Shown here: piece after piece, positions 18,520-26,510 of the stretch | How positions within the stretch are numbered: position 1 is the stretch's first letter | Layout of the letters: each line of letters opens with the position of its first letter | From: Prolixibacter bellariivorans ATCC BAA-1284 | GTDB taxonomy: Bacteria; Bacteroidota; Bacteroidia; Bacteroidales; Prolixibacteraceae | Length of the DNA stretch: 64,000 nt | Reading direction: 5' to 3' | Assembly: GCF_000621705.1 (NCBI RefSeq) | Contig: NZ_JHXO01000008.1 | Coordinates: 62,001-126,000 of the forward strand | Translations under genes and position numbers: made by a program | The notes under the pieces: model-generated | What the model was told of the DNA's origin: nothing | Seen by the model: the letters and a program-made list of their open reading frames with translations, nothing else | Database searches by the model: none

Positions 18520-18586
18520 ACTAACACATTTAATTGTTTAAGACAGTTGCGCAGTGAACGAATCCATTCCGAAGAAAAAGACCGAA

Positions 18587-18751
18587 TTAGTTCATTATAT
18601 TTTTCTGCCTCGGGTCATTGCTGTTCTCCTTGCTCATGGATTGAAAAGTTCTTTTCAGTTGGTTTCTGAGTCTTAGTACATCTTGTTCTCCGACGGCTCG
18701 AAATACATCCCTCATCCGGGGTTCTTTTGATTTTGCTTTATTGGTTTTCAT
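18587..18751 (-). CDS. Hypothetical 54-residue basic protein under operator D
   Basis: This ORF starts MKTNKAKSKEPRMRDVF and ends RQKNIMN. It is rich in Arg and Lys with a predicted helix (VLRLRNQLKRTFQSM). No family is recognised. It is supported as a real gene by operator-promoter D, whose -7 box is about 40 bp upstream of the ATG, and by the OmpA gene 67 bp downstream on the same strand. Confidence 0.6.
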   Translation of the reverse strand: MKTNKAKSKEPRMRDVFRAVGEQDVLRLRNQLKRTFQSMSKENSNDPRQKNIMN

Positions 18752-18790
18752 CTTGTTCCTGATTGAAGGTTTCTACTCGCTGGTCTTCAG

Positions 18791-18853
18791 GTAAAGGTAT
18801 TTCGTGTTGAAAGAAAAAGTGTTACACAATTTAAACCAAAGCTTACATCATTC
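18791..18853 (-). promoter_or_regulatory. Operator-promoter D of the CsbD/AraC regulon
   Basis: Minus strand: GAATGATGTAAG (18853-18842), 9 bp, AAATTGTGTAAC (18832-18821), 21 bp, -7 box TACCTTTAC (18799-18791). It is divergent from operator E, about 100 bp away. Confidence 0.85.
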
Positions 18854-18954
18854 ACACATTGGTAACTCTTTTGAAAAGAAAAACCGAAGTGCGCAAGAAC
18901 CTGATATGCTGTTGTTGTGGCTGGACTTTTATTCACTGCATTTATGAAAGGTGT

Positions 18955-19017
18955 GAATCATGTAACTCTTCCCGAGAATTGTGTAACATTTTCCGGGGCA
19001 CTTGTTGCTATCTTTGC
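18955..19017 (+). promoter_or_regulatory. Operator-promoter E of the CsbD/AraC regulon
   Basis: Plus strand: GAATCATGTAAC (18955-18966), 9 bp, GAATTGTGTAAC (18976-18987), 21 bp, -7 box TATCTTTGC (19009-19017). It leads into the short secreted-protein remnant at 19052. Confidence 0.88.
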
Positions 19018-19051
19018 CTGTAAAGAGACAAGCAAAATAACATCGAATAAA

Positions 19052-19254
19052 ATGAAGGTTTTAAAATTTATGGTGGTTGGGTTGCTGTTGTTTTTTACTG
19101 TGGATGCAGAAGCTCAGGTATCAGTGAACATCAGCTCAGGGAAACAGACACAACAATAGTAAAAAGAGGAGATAATATTGACAATTTGAGTGATCGGATA
19201 AAACAGGAGTTCAAAGATTGATTGAAATCTTTGAACGAAGTAAGCGTTCTTTAG
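19052..19254 (+). pseudogene. Small secreted protein, probably frameshifted and with a nonsense codon
   Basis: The ATG at 19052 opens a good signal peptide (KFMVVGLLLFFTVDAEAQVSVNI), but the frame stops after 35 residues. A shift of frame near 19135 gives a hydrophilic continuation (ETDTTIVKRGDNIDNLSDRI) up to a TGA at about 19215. Past that TGA the same frame reads LKSLNEVSVL before a TAG at 19254. This pattern suggests a broken gene still preceded by an intact operator. Alternatively it could be a genuine 35-residue peptide. Confidence 0.45.
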
Positions 19255-19285
19255 GTTTCTATATTTTGCAAGATTAGTTTGTTTA

Positions 19286-19323
19286 CAGGTAGGCGGGTTT
19301 CAAATCCACCTACCTGTTTTTCT
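19286..19323 (+). terminator. Rho-independent terminator
   Basis: An 11-bp stem (CAGGTAGGCGG with one mismatch to its partner) is followed by TTTTTCTTT, downstream of the secreted-protein remnant. Confidence 0.85.
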
Positions 19324-19406
19324 TTGCAAAAGTTAAAACCTAATCTGACGGTACGCATTTTTACCTCTCCATGGGCTGGAGTTTCACTCCTTTTAGAATC
19401 GTTGTA

Positions 19407-19685
19407 TTAAACCGTGGCTGCTTTTTTGTTCTTCTCGGCTTTTTCCGGTTTTGCCATTTTCTTTTCGGCAAAATCTGAAACTCCATCTTTTACCTTTTCA
19501 ACTTTTTCGTTGATATCATCAACAAAATCGTCGAACTTTTCTTTTAGGGATTCCGTATAGTTTTCTCCCTTTCTCAATATCCTTTTCCGGGTCCTGGAAC
19601 CTTTAGCCGGAGCAAATAAAATTCCTGTCAATGCACCTGCGGCCAGACCGGCCAATACACCTAAAAACACTTTTCCTGAGCTCAT
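19407..19685 (-). CDS. YtxH-domain membrane-anchored stress protein
   Basis: From the ATG at 19685 the protein has 92 residues. An earlier in-frame ATG at 19697 adds four. The N-terminal hydrophobic, glycine-rich segment (FLGVLAGLAAGALTGILFAP) matches the YtxH domain (formerly GvpP-like). A charged helical region and a Lys-rich tail (EKKMAKPEKAEKNKKAA) follow. Such proteins are induced by stress and sit at the inner membrane. No copy of the operator was found directly upstream. Confidence 0.85.
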   Translation of the reverse strand: MSSGKVFLGVLAGLAAGALTGILFAPAKGSRTRKRILRKGENYTESLKEKFDDFVDDINEKVEKVKDGVSDFAEKKMAKPEKAEKNKKAATV

Positions 19686-19756
19686 AATATTTATCATTTT
19701 TGTGAAATAACTGGTATAAATTTCAACCTATTTTTACTGATAAGCATGACACAATT

Positions 19757-19782
19757 ACGGGAAAGCCTGAGGTCTTTCCCGT
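19757..19782 (-). terminator. Hairpin between the M48 protease and YtxH genes
   Basis: A 9-bp perfect stem (ACGGGAAAG / CTTTCCCGT) with an 8-base loop lies downstream of the M48 stop codon on the minus strand. No clear T-run follows. Confidence 0.45.
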
Positions 19783-19829
19783 GTTGCAATTCTTATCTTA
19801 ACTTATTAAAACAGAATCTTCCATACGCC

Positions 19830-20642
19830 CTAATTGCTCTGATTATAGTATTTCAGGGCTTCCGGCATAAATTGTTTTAGCTTCCTTAACCTTGTTTCAT
19901 CTGAAGGGTGTGTGCTCAAAAACTCTGGAGGACTCCCCCCTCCTAAATCAGTCATTCGTTGCCAGAAGGGAATTGCTTCCCGCGGATCATACCCCGCCAT
20001 GGCTGCAAATATTAACCCGTACTGATCCGCTTCCGTTTCCTGTTGTCGCGACCAGGGCAACAGAGCTCCGACCTGGCTTCCAATAGCATAGGACTGCAAA
20101 AACAAATTTTGGGTTTCAGTGGGTTTTTGCGAGATCGCAACCTGTAAGGCCATACCTCCCAATTGCTGCATCATCCCCTGACTCATTCGTTCGCTGCCAT
20201 GTTTTGCAATGGCATGAGCAATTTCATGTCCGACAACAATTGCCAGAGCCGTTTCGTTCTGTGTTACGGAAAGCAATCCGGTGTACACAACAACCTTTCC
20301 GCCGGGCATGCACCAGGCATTGATATCTTTACTTTCAATGGTATTAAACTCCCAGTCATATCCTTCCAGTACCGATCCTTTTCCCTGGCTTTGATAATAC
20401 TTCGTAATTGCACTTGAAATGCGTGCACCAACCCGGTCTACCATCTCAGCATTTTTACTTCTGCCTGGGTTTAATACCTCGTGCTCCGACAAAAAAGTAT
20501 GGTACTGATTCGTGGCCATCAATTGCAGCTCCGATTCCTGAATTAAACTCAGTTGCTTGCGTCCTGTTACCTTGTTTAGTAGACATCCGGTAAGCAAAGC
20601 CGCAATAAGCAACAATAATAGAATTGACTTTTTTGCTTTCAT
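19830..20642 (-). CDS. M48-family metalloprotease lipoprotein (LoiP/BepA-like)
   Basis: The start at 20642 is chosen because it gives a perfect lipoprotein signal (LLLLLIAALLTGCLLN). The upstream extension of the frame overlaps the lmo0937-type gene. The zinc motif is HEIAHAIAKHGSE with His139 first. The downstream glutamate is in ETEADQYGL and the closing segment is FLSTHPSDETRLRKL. The family degrades misfolded outer-membrane proteins in the periplasm. It follows the lmo0937-type gene by 29 bp on the same strand. Confidence 0.92.
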   Translation of the reverse strand: MKAKKSILLLLLIAALLTGCLLNKVTGRKQLSLIQESELQLMATNQYHTFLSEHEVLNPGRSKNAEMVDRVGARISSAITKYYQSQGKGSVLEGYDWEFNTIESKDINAWCMPGGKVVVYTGLLSVTQNETALAIVVGHEIAHAIAKHGSERMSQGMMQQLGGMALQVAISQKPTETQNLFLQSYAIGSQVGALLPWSRQQETEADQYGLIFAAMAGYDPREAIPFWQRMTDLGGGSPPEFLSTHPSDETRLRKLKQFMPEALKYYNQSN

Positions 20643-20671
20643 TTCCAAAATGCTTAAAAAACAAATTCTTT

Positions 20672-20827
20672 TTATAGAACCCTTCTTCCCTGAATAACTC
20701 TTAATATTATCGCAATAATTGCAATAACCAGAAGTACGTGAATGATGCCCCCGGTATGAAATCCCAGGAATCCGACTGCCCATCCTATAATCAGGATGAT
20801 GGCAATGATATAAAGCAAATTTCCCAT
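20672..20827 (-). CDS. lmo0937-family small membrane protein
   Basis: This 51-residue protein starts MGNLLYIIAIILIIGW, followed by AVGFLGFHTGGIIHVLL and a basic end (RVIQGRR). Two short hydrophobic segments with the central GFHxGGxxHxLL motif define the lmo0937 family. Its function is unknown, and it often sits with stress genes in Bacteroidota. No operator copy was seen upstream. Confidence 0.9.
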   Translation of the reverse strand: MGNLLYIIAIILIIGWAVGFLGFHTGGIIHVLLVIAIIAIILRVIQGRRVL

Positions 20828-21101
20828 GATTCTTTGTTTTAATTGTTTTTGTATTCGGCTACCTGTTGGTTCAGGTGTTTCCTTCTTATCTGTTCTGAAC
20901 CGTTATAAAATCAATTAAGTACCTGCTTGAAATTCCATATGCTCGTACCTAAATCTGCACTCTTTTTCCTCCCAAAGTCATTGGATATAACCAGTTGTAC
21001 CTCCCAGACTCTTACTGAGAGTATTGTATCGAGGAATTTAAAGGTTTTGTGATTTAGGGAAGCTCCGAGAGTCATGATGGTTTTATTTTTTCAATTTCAG
21101 G

Positions 21102-21554
21102 CTATTTTACATTGTCAACAGTAAAATCAGATATGGCTTTACCAAGCTTATTCATATCGCTTTTGAATTCCAATTTGAATTCTTGCCATTGGCTAGGATC
21201 TTCTTCTTTGAATTCCTCCAGCTTCATTTTAAGCTCACTGTTCTTTTGTTCCAATTTAGCAACCGCTTTCTCATATTTGGCTTTGGTGGCTTTGTTACCG
21301 TTTTCGATTTTTAATTTGAATGCGGCAATATTTTTTTCATTGTTGCTGATGATCAGGTACGATTCGTTTTTAAATTGTTGGATCGAATCTTTCAATGCCT
21401 GAGTTAACTCCTGCTGAGCTTCCACTACCTGCATCTTTGCATCATGCACATTATCCTTCGCATTTTTTACTTTTTGAGAAGACGACTGACAACTGAACAA
21501 TAGCGTTCCTGCCAAAAAAAGGGTAAAGGTGAAGGTCGAAATTTTATTTCTCAT
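21102..21554 (-). CDS. Coiled-coil lipoprotein of the stress regulon
   Basis: The ATG at 21554 gives a 150-residue precursor with a lipobox (LFLAGTLLFSCQSS). A TTG nine bases upstream is less likely. The mature protein is almost wholly helical and charged (QKVKNAKDNVHDAKMQVVEAQ and KAKYEKAVAKLEQKNSELKMKLEEFKEE). It resembles the coiled-coil protein at 32530-33033 in layout and in the C-terminal segment, so the two are probably paralogs. It is driven by operator F. A decayed duplicate lies at 27814-27913. Confidence 0.85.
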   Translation of the reverse strand: MRNKISTFTFTLFLAGTLLFSCQSSSQKVKNAKDNVHDAKMQVVEAQQELTQALKDSIQQFKNESYLIISNNEKNIAAFKLKIENGNKATKAKYEKAVAKLEQKNSELKMKLEEFKEEDPSQWQEFKLEFKSDMNKLGKAISDFTVDNVK

Positions 21555-21594
21555 GGTCTTCAATTTTTAGTTTTGCAACTCAATGATTGCATAT

Positions 21595-21657
21595 CCAAAG
21601 TTATTTCTATTTGTAATGGAGGTTGTTACATTACTTTAGAAATAAGTTACATCATTC
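21595..21657 (-). promoter_or_regulatory. Operator-promoter F of the CsbD/AraC regulon
   Basis: Minus strand: GAATGATGTAAC (21657-21646), 9 bp, AAGTAATGTAAC (21636-21625), 21 bp, -7 box TAACTTTGG (21603-21595). It drives the coiled-coil lipoprotein. Confidence 0.85.
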
Positions 21658-21767
21658 ACACATTTACCTTTCCACTGTACATTTTTAAAAGCCTGAATTC
21701 ATTTAAACAGCAATTATAAGAAACCGTATTTTCAATCTCCATCAAGTATCAGATGAGAAAGCTGCAC

Positions 21768-21953
21768 TTATATCTGAATGTTCTGCAAACTGCCCAGAAC
21801 ACCAAATACTTTCAGAAGCCAAATCACAAGGATAATGACAACAACGGCATTAAGAATAGTTTTAATAGTGCGCTGCATGGGAATAAAGCTGTTTATCAGC
21901 CAAAGGACAACCCCAACGACCAGAATGACAACAATGACGGTTAAAATAGACAT
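21768..21953 (-). CDS. Thivi_2564-family small membrane protein
   Basis: This 61-residue protein has two transmembrane segments: ILTVIVVILVVGVVLWLIN and a second in ILNAVVVIILVIWLLKVFG, linked by FIPMQRTIK. This matches the Thivi_2564 family (LLWLIN, PM..xIK, WLL..FG). Its function is unknown. It is preceded by operator G. The equivalent gene is missing from the duplicated segment near 28 kb. Confidence 0.88.
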   Translation of the reverse strand: MSILTVIVVILVVGVVLWLINSFIPMQRTIKTILNAVVVIILVIWLLKVFGVLGSLQNIQI

Positions 21954-21990
21954 AGCATTGAATTTTAAAATTGTTACTAAATCTTACATA

Positions 21991-22053
21991 CCAAAGGTCA
22001 GATTCCATGCAATAAAAACCATTACACAATTTCCGGCAAGAGTTACATCATTC
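21991..22053 (-). promoter_or_regulatory. Operator-promoter G of the CsbD/AraC regulon
   Basis: Minus strand: GAATGATGTAAC (22053-22042), 9 bp, AAATTGTGTAAT (22032-22021), 21 bp, -7 box GACCTTTGG (21999-21991). It drives the Thivi_2564-type gene. Confidence 0.85.
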
Positions 22054-22077
22054 ACACATTCGGCAAAGGAGAATATC

Positions 22078-22503
22078 TTATTTTTTACCACTCATCTTTA
22101 GACTGTTAAATGACTCAAGGGAGAAAACAAAGCGGATCCTGTTTTTGAATGCCCCATCGGCTGAAGTCATGCTTTTGGAAACCAGTAAGGGAATATAAAT
22201 TTCGAAAAAGTCCCAAATACCGGTTTTCAAACCGGCCTCGTAGAAAAACGGGGAATTTTGGCCTACTGTTGCGCCATGATCGTTGAGTAATAAATTGAGA
22301 AAAGGTTTTACCGGAAACCGCGCAGCTTTGCCGGGCAAATTACTTGTAAAGGACATTGATAAAAGCCACCGGCTGTAACCCAAGCTATCGTTCATCGGCG
22401 ATACCAACCCTCCTTCGGAAAGGGTCATTTGTCGCGAGAAGAAGTTTTCGGGAAACACACTGAAACGGTCGGGGTACGTACCCTGATACAGATACCGGTT
22501 GCC
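22078..22503 (-). pseudogene. Duplicated C-terminal fragment of the M1-type peptidase
   Basis: About 141 codons match the end of the peptidase at 28041-31124 almost exactly (YLYQGTYPDRFSVFPENFF to KMSGKK), in frame and with few differences. The rest of the peptidase is absent. The similarity stops abruptly near 22503, where it meets a piece of another gene. It is a recent partial duplication, not a functional gene. Confidence 0.88.
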
Positions 22504-22582
22504 CGCCACGGATGTAGCAGTGAAACCGGCTCTCCAGCATGTTGGAACCGTAGCTGGCGTAGTAGATGGCGGGGATTTTCAT
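22504..22582 (-). pseudogene. N-terminal fragment of a gamma-glutamylcyclotransferase-like gene
   Basis: From the ATG at 22582 the frame reads IYYASYGSNMLESRFHCYI and then RGGQP. This is the nucleotide-like substrate loop (YGSNM) of gamma-glutamylcyclotransferase/AIG2-type proteins. After about 26 codons it runs, out of frame, into the peptidase fragment. The remainder of the gene is missing, so a rearrangement truncated it. Confidence 0.65.
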
Positions 22583-22784
22583 GAGTGTTCGAGATGATGC
22601 GTTAAATCTAGTTGTCGATGTTATTTAGAACTGTTTTTATTTTTACAGGTTTCAACAATGTTGTAAACCAGCCTGGTTGTGGCCCAACGAATCCTATAAT
22701 AACCGGTTAATCTTTTGGAAGACGGACGATCATCAAAGAAGAAATCATCATCTGCATTTATCTCAACCCGAAAAACAAATCATT

Positions 22785-22961
22785 TTATGTTTCTTTTCCA
22801 ATTGGGTATATCTCATTAGCATCCACCTGGACTAAGTTACCTGTTCCAAATTCTCTTATTAATATTCCCTTTTTAATTTTTGGATTAATTTCTATTATTT
22901 GATAAACTGTGTCATTATCAATCGCAAGTCTTACTTGCTGTCCGATCTCAAATTTTTCCAT
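22785..22961 (-). CDS. Hypothetical 58-residue protein downstream of the TIR gene
   Basis: The ORF starts MEKFEIGQQVRLAIDND and ends NEIYPIGKET. It has the look of a small SH3-like beta barrel (alternating polar and hydrophobic residues, FEIGQQVRL start, central IIEINPKIKKGILI). No family is recognised. It lies about 100 bp downstream of the TIR gene on the same strand, in the same AT-rich patch, and may be its partner. Confidence 0.55.
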   Translation of the reverse strand: MEKFEIGQQVRLAIDNDTVYQIIEINPKIKKGILIREFGTGNLVQVDANEIYPIGKET

Positions 22962-23062
22962 ATGTTAATATTTTTAATATAAATACGTCTAGTTATGAAA
23001 AAGGATAAAGTTGGCTGCAATTTTTTTTCTCCTTGTAGTTAAAATCTTTTGAATCCTAATGT

Positions 23063-24091
23063 TTATTCGCTGTTACCTCTTAGCTTGCTTTCTCTTAGTT
23101 TAATTTCATTTACGATCACTTCTCTTACAGCTACTGTTGCTATTTCATGAGCAGTTAATTTTATGTTGGAATTATCCTTTTTTACAAATATTGGATTTAG
23201 ATTCTCCTCCAAGTCAAATTTGTAATTTGTTTTGTAAATAATTTTGGGAGTATCTCTGTAGTCTATAGAAGGAGATAAACCAACAGGTCCTTTGAAGAAA
23301 TTTAGCACAACATATGCGTTTGTTGCTGAATTAGAATAACTATTGTGTGTCCCAAAATAAAAAGTATAATTTATCGTAGAGAGTAAGATGCTAGGTTCAT
23401 CAGTGGTTTTAACTTCAAAATGTAATCCGAAATTTGTCGTGTAATTTTGAAGCGATTCAGATATTTGTTGTACTATTTGATTTGTAGTTGTATGAAATAA
23501 TTCAACTCCCTTTTCACTATCTATTATGGCATTCTTTTTTCTGTGAAATTCCTCTTTTTTTCTATAATCAAGTATTGTCTTATCAACTTCCGGAATTGCA
23601 GCGTTATCGAATTCAGGAAGTTTTCCTATAGGAGGTTTGACTATTAGTGGCTTGTCAACAATTATTTTAATAAGTTCAAAGAATTTAGAATCAAATTTAT
23701 TGTCATTACGCATGTCGTGAAATAATCGAGTATGTAAAAATGCCGGGCAACTTGAGTTCTTTGTTCCATCTCGAAGTATGGGAATTATTCTAGATTTGTC
23801 AGGCTCACTATTATAGAATTCTTCAGTTAAAAGTGAATACTCATAGCCAACACCACCTTCTCGTTTATCTGCTTTTAATTTATAATTGGGGGTTAGGATT
23901 ACCAAAACTTTGTCCGCAGTGGTTGCTTTTTCCATAAAGTAAGTCATTTCATGCCCAGCTGATAGGTCATATTGATCAAGCCAAACGTCAATGCCATTCT
24001 TTACTAAATTGTTTGAAAGATTAAGAACCCATTCTTTGTGCTCCTCATTGTTGTCCCATGAATATGAAACGAATACTGTTTTATGTGTCAT
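23063..24091 (-). CDS. TIR/SEFIR-domain protein
   Basis: The 342-residue protein has an N-terminal TIR/SEFIR-type domain at residues 1-160 (KTVFVSYSWDNNEEHKEWV, GIDVWLDQYDLSAG, KVLVILTPNYK, YEYSLLTEEFYN, RIIPILRDG). The candidate catalytic Glu in the YEYSLLTEE helix fits an NAD-cleaving TIR. Residues 190-342 form a C-terminal domain I do not recognise (HFEVKTTDEPSILLSTINYTFYFG). There are no membrane segments. The gene is visibly more AT-rich than its flanks, suggesting horizontal transfer. An anti-phage effector role is a hypothesis. Confidence 0.82.
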   Translation of the reverse strand: MTHKTVFVSYSWDNNEEHKEWVLNLSNNLVKNGIDVWLDQYDLSAGHEMTYFMEKATTADKVLVILTPNYKLKADKREGGVGYEYSLLTEEFYNSEPDKSRIIPILRDGTKNSSCPAFLHTRLFHDMRNDNKFDSKFFELIKIIVDKPLIVKPPIGKLPEFDNAAIPEVDKTILDYRKKEEFHRKKNAIIDSEKGVELFHTTTNQIVQQISESLQNYTTNFGLHFEVKTTDEPSILLSTINYTFYFGTHNSYSNSATNAYVVLNFFKGPVGLSPSIDYRDTPKIIYKTNYKFDLEENLNPIFVKKDNSNIKLTAHEIATVAVREVIVNEIKLRESKLRGNSE

Positions 24092-24224
24092 TTTTTCCTT
24101 GTATCTAGGTTTTTTATGTCTTCCTCCTCATTCCACCCCTGAAAGTACTCATTTTTTCATCATCAACATAATCAATTGTGCTTTGGGAGTTGTCCCAAAC
24201 GTTCGCTGCGGGAAAGTGGGGCCT

Positions 24225-24500
24225 TCAGTATATCCTAATTGTCTCGCTGGCAACAAACAGGGGCGTTCGAGTATTCGAAAACCCTCGCCGGGGAAAAAAG
24301 GAAGGTTTTCGAGTTGTCGAATGGCGTCCCCGGACAAAAAGTGGAGCTTTTCGAATTGTCGAATGGCTCGCCCGGGCAAAAAGTGAACGTTTTCGAGTAT
24401 TCGAATGGCTTCCCTGGGCAAAAAGAGAGCTTTTCGAGTTGTCGAACGGCTTCCCTGAGCGAAAGTATGACTTTTCGAGTATTCGAACGACTATATAATA
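24225..24500 (+). repeat. Tandem repeat array, about 42-bp unit
   Basis: Four to five imperfect copies of a 41-42-bp unit start with TTTTCGAGTTGTCGAATGGC-like sequence and continue with CCCCGGGCAAAAAGTG-like sequence. Several frames on both strands stay open through it and read as 14-residue repeats (for example FELSNGVPGQKVEL). That is a property of the period and not evidence for a gene. It lies between the divergent TIR and DUF6261-like genes. Confidence 0.8.
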
Positions 24501-24681
24501 AGCCGGGAGATAAGTAAATGGTTTTATTTTAGCCGATTTATGCCGAAGAACATCAATGAATTGTGATAATTTTATCATAAATTAGTAATCAGTTAAATAA
24601 CCAGACAGTCGAAACCCTAACTAAATTTTTTGAAAATGGTTCAGTTAACCTTTTCTTACGTCGAATTAAAAATTTTCTACC

Positions 24682-25395
24682 ATGCTTAAGAGAATAAGTT
24701 CTAATAGCCGCTCTACGGAGGTAGGTTCGGCTATGACTCGCATGACTAAAGCGTATAACAACGCTAACCTAACTACCGACAGCTACCTGGACGAGCTAAT
24801 GACCGGGCTGTCGGCTGAAAATAATCTGCTAACCAAGGCTGTGGACCGCTCGAAGGCGGAATCGCAGCTGGAAGAGAAGGACGATGTGCGCGATGATAAA
24901 ATCCGCTCGCTCTTTCAGTTTGTGAAGGGACAGACCGTTCATCCCGACCCGGCGATCCGTGCGGCTGCGGAGACGCTGATGGTTGTGTTCGATAAATACG
25001 GCTTGTCGATGGTAGATGATAGCTATGGTACCGAGACCACGCTGGTGAAGTCGCTGCTCGACGAACTGGGCGAGGATTCGCTGCAGGCATCCATCACGGC
25101 GGTGGCCGGTACAGCCGAACTGATTGCCCAACTACAGGCCGCACAGGATGATTTTGAGGATTTCAGGGTGGAGTACCAGACCGAGAAGGGGAAGGAGAAG
25201 AAACTGGAGAGTGCGACCACGATTAAGAAACGGATGGTGGTTACCATTAACGATAAGCTGGTGGTGCACCTGCGGGCGATGCTCAATATGGATGAAGCGC
25301 TGTACGGCAGTTTCGTGGGGGCGGTATCGACCATTATCGCCGAGAATAACGAGGAGGTGAAGAAACGCCGCAAAAAGCCGGAACCGGCTGCATAA
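24682..25395 (+). CDS. DUF6261-like conserved helical protein
   Basis: The 237-residue, mostly helical, acidic and soluble protein has no signal peptide and no membrane segment. Motifs visible are SYLDELMTGLSAENNLLTKA, HPDPAIRAAAETLMVVFDKYG, and a Lys-rich end (KKRRKKPEPAA). It resembles the DUF6261 proteins common in Bacteroidota, whose function is unknown. It is visibly richer in GC than the AT-rich DNA upstream, and has a good terminator after it. The 237-residue protein at 63203-63916 has a similar layout and may be a distant relative. Confidence 0.65.
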   Translation: MLKRISSNSRSTEVGSAMTRMTKAYNNANLTTDSYLDELMTGLSAENNLLTKAVDRSKAESQLEEKDDVRDDKIRSLFQFVKGQTVHPDPAIRAAAETLMVVFDKYGLSMVDDSYGTETTLVKSLLDELGEDSLQASITAVAGTAELIAQLQAAQDDFEDFRVEYQTEKGKEKKLESATTIKKRMVVTINDKLVVHLRAMLNMDEALYGSFVGAVSTIIAENNEEVKKRRKKPEPAA

Positions 25396-25471
25396 TACGG
25401 GCCTTCGGGCCAGCTACCTTTGGGTTACGACTTCGTTGGTTTGTTTTTATAAGAGGCTATTGTATAGCCGT

Positions 25472-25504
25472 CCGCCTCACCTCTCCGGTGGGGCGGTTTT
25501 TTTA
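25472..25504 (+). terminator. Rho-independent terminator after the DUF6261-like gene
   Basis: A 10-bp stem (CCGCCTCACC / GGTGGGGCGG, one mismatch) with a 5-base loop is followed by TTTTTTTAT. Confidence 0.88.
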
Positions 25505-25586
25505 TCCATCCACCCTATTACGGTATACATAACTTTTATGCAGTATGGATTGCGACGTGTGTATCGTCCTAAAAAAAGTTTACAGG

Positions 25587-26510
25587 TTAGACATTTAAAT
25601 TTACTTGTTTTTTATAATAGGTTTTCCATCTTTTTTTGAGTGTACCTGATCTGAGATGTGCCTGTTCTGGTGTGAGCATATTACAGCTCAGATGTGGACG
25701 CTTATTGTTATACTTGTTTATTGTTTTTTCTAACTGACTGTTTGTGAAAATGATGTTCTTGCTTACTTCGAGATGAAGATATTCATCTTTAAGAATACCG
25801 TTAATTCTCTCGGCAATGGCATTGTCCCGTGGATTACTGTTCTCTGTCATGCTAACCTGAATTTGGTAATCCTGAAGCAGGTTGACATATTCCTTAGAAC
25901 AATACTGAATCCCCCGGTCTGAATGATGTATTAATCCTGCGACAGGTTGACCGAGACTTTTTAAAGCCCTCTGCAAACAGGCAACAGCATGTGTACTATC
26001 CAGATCAATGGCCAGATGGTATCCCAATATTTTTTTTGAATAGGCATCTGTCAGTAAGAATAAATACCGGAAACCGGAATGCGTTTTTAGATAGGTAATA
26101 TCACTTACCCATAGCTGGTTTGGGCCGGAAGGTATGAACCCCTGGATTAAGTTGGGATACTTTCTGTACCAGTGATGAGAATTGGTGGTGATGTGTTGTC
26201 GCCTCCTTTTCCTGACCAGCATTCCTTCAATGGAAAGTAAGTCAAACAAAGCATCACGTCCCATCTTAATGCCGAGCATTTCTAAATCAGGCTTGAGTAG
26301 ATGATATAGTTTGCGGGTTCCCATTCTCGGATGCTCTTTTCTAATTTGTTCAACCAGCTGAACAATAATATGATTTTCGACAATCGCCCGTTCCAGCTTT
26401 TTATAATGCTTGTGATAAGCTTGCCTGGTGAAACCAAACAGTCGGCATATCCTGCCCAGACCAACGCGAGGATAGCAATACTTTAACGCCTGGACCGTTT
26501 GGTTACGGAC
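25587..26510 (-). CDS. IS3 transposase OrfB (DDE integrase), made by -1 frameshift from OrfA
   Basis: The frame is open from the slippery site at 26510 to 25587 (308 codons) but has no ATG until 26324, so it is expressed as an OrfAB fusion. The catalytic core is rve-type: first Asp in WVSDITYLKT, second in HHSDRGIQY, and the Glu in NAIAERINGILKDEYL. The C-terminal NKYNNKRPHLSCNMLTPEQA is typical of IS3 elements. The N-terminal HTH_21 region (RQAYHKHYKKLE) precedes the core. Confidence 0.9.
   Translation of the reverse strand, partial: VRNQTVQALKYCYPRVGLGRICRLFGFTRQAYHKHYKKLERAIVENHIIVQLVEQIRKEHPRMGTRKLYHLLKPDLEMLGIKMGRDALFDLLSIEGMLVRKRRRQHITTNSHHWYRKYPNLIQGFIPSGPNQLWVSDITYLKTHSGFRYLFLLTDAYSKKILGYHLAIDLDSTHAVACLQRALKSLGQPVAGLIHHSDRGIQYCSKEYVNLLQDYQIQVSMTENSNPRDNAIAERINGILKDEYLHLEVSKNIIFTNSQLEKTINKYNNKRPHLSCNMLTPEQAHLRSGTLKKRWKTYYKKQVNLNV

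Noticed and set aside
18917-19051. N-terminal extension of the secreted-protein ORF
   Set aside because: It runs through operator E and its -7 box, so it lies upstream of the predicted transcript. The ATG at 19052 gives a proper signal peptide.
20643-20783. N-terminal extension of the M48 protease
   Set aside because: It overlaps the lmo0937-type gene in another frame and would bury the lipoprotein signal. The ATG at 20642 is preferred.
24225-24500. Possible CRISPR array
   Set aside because: Units are contiguous tandem repeats of about 42 bp without unique spacers, and no cas genes are near.
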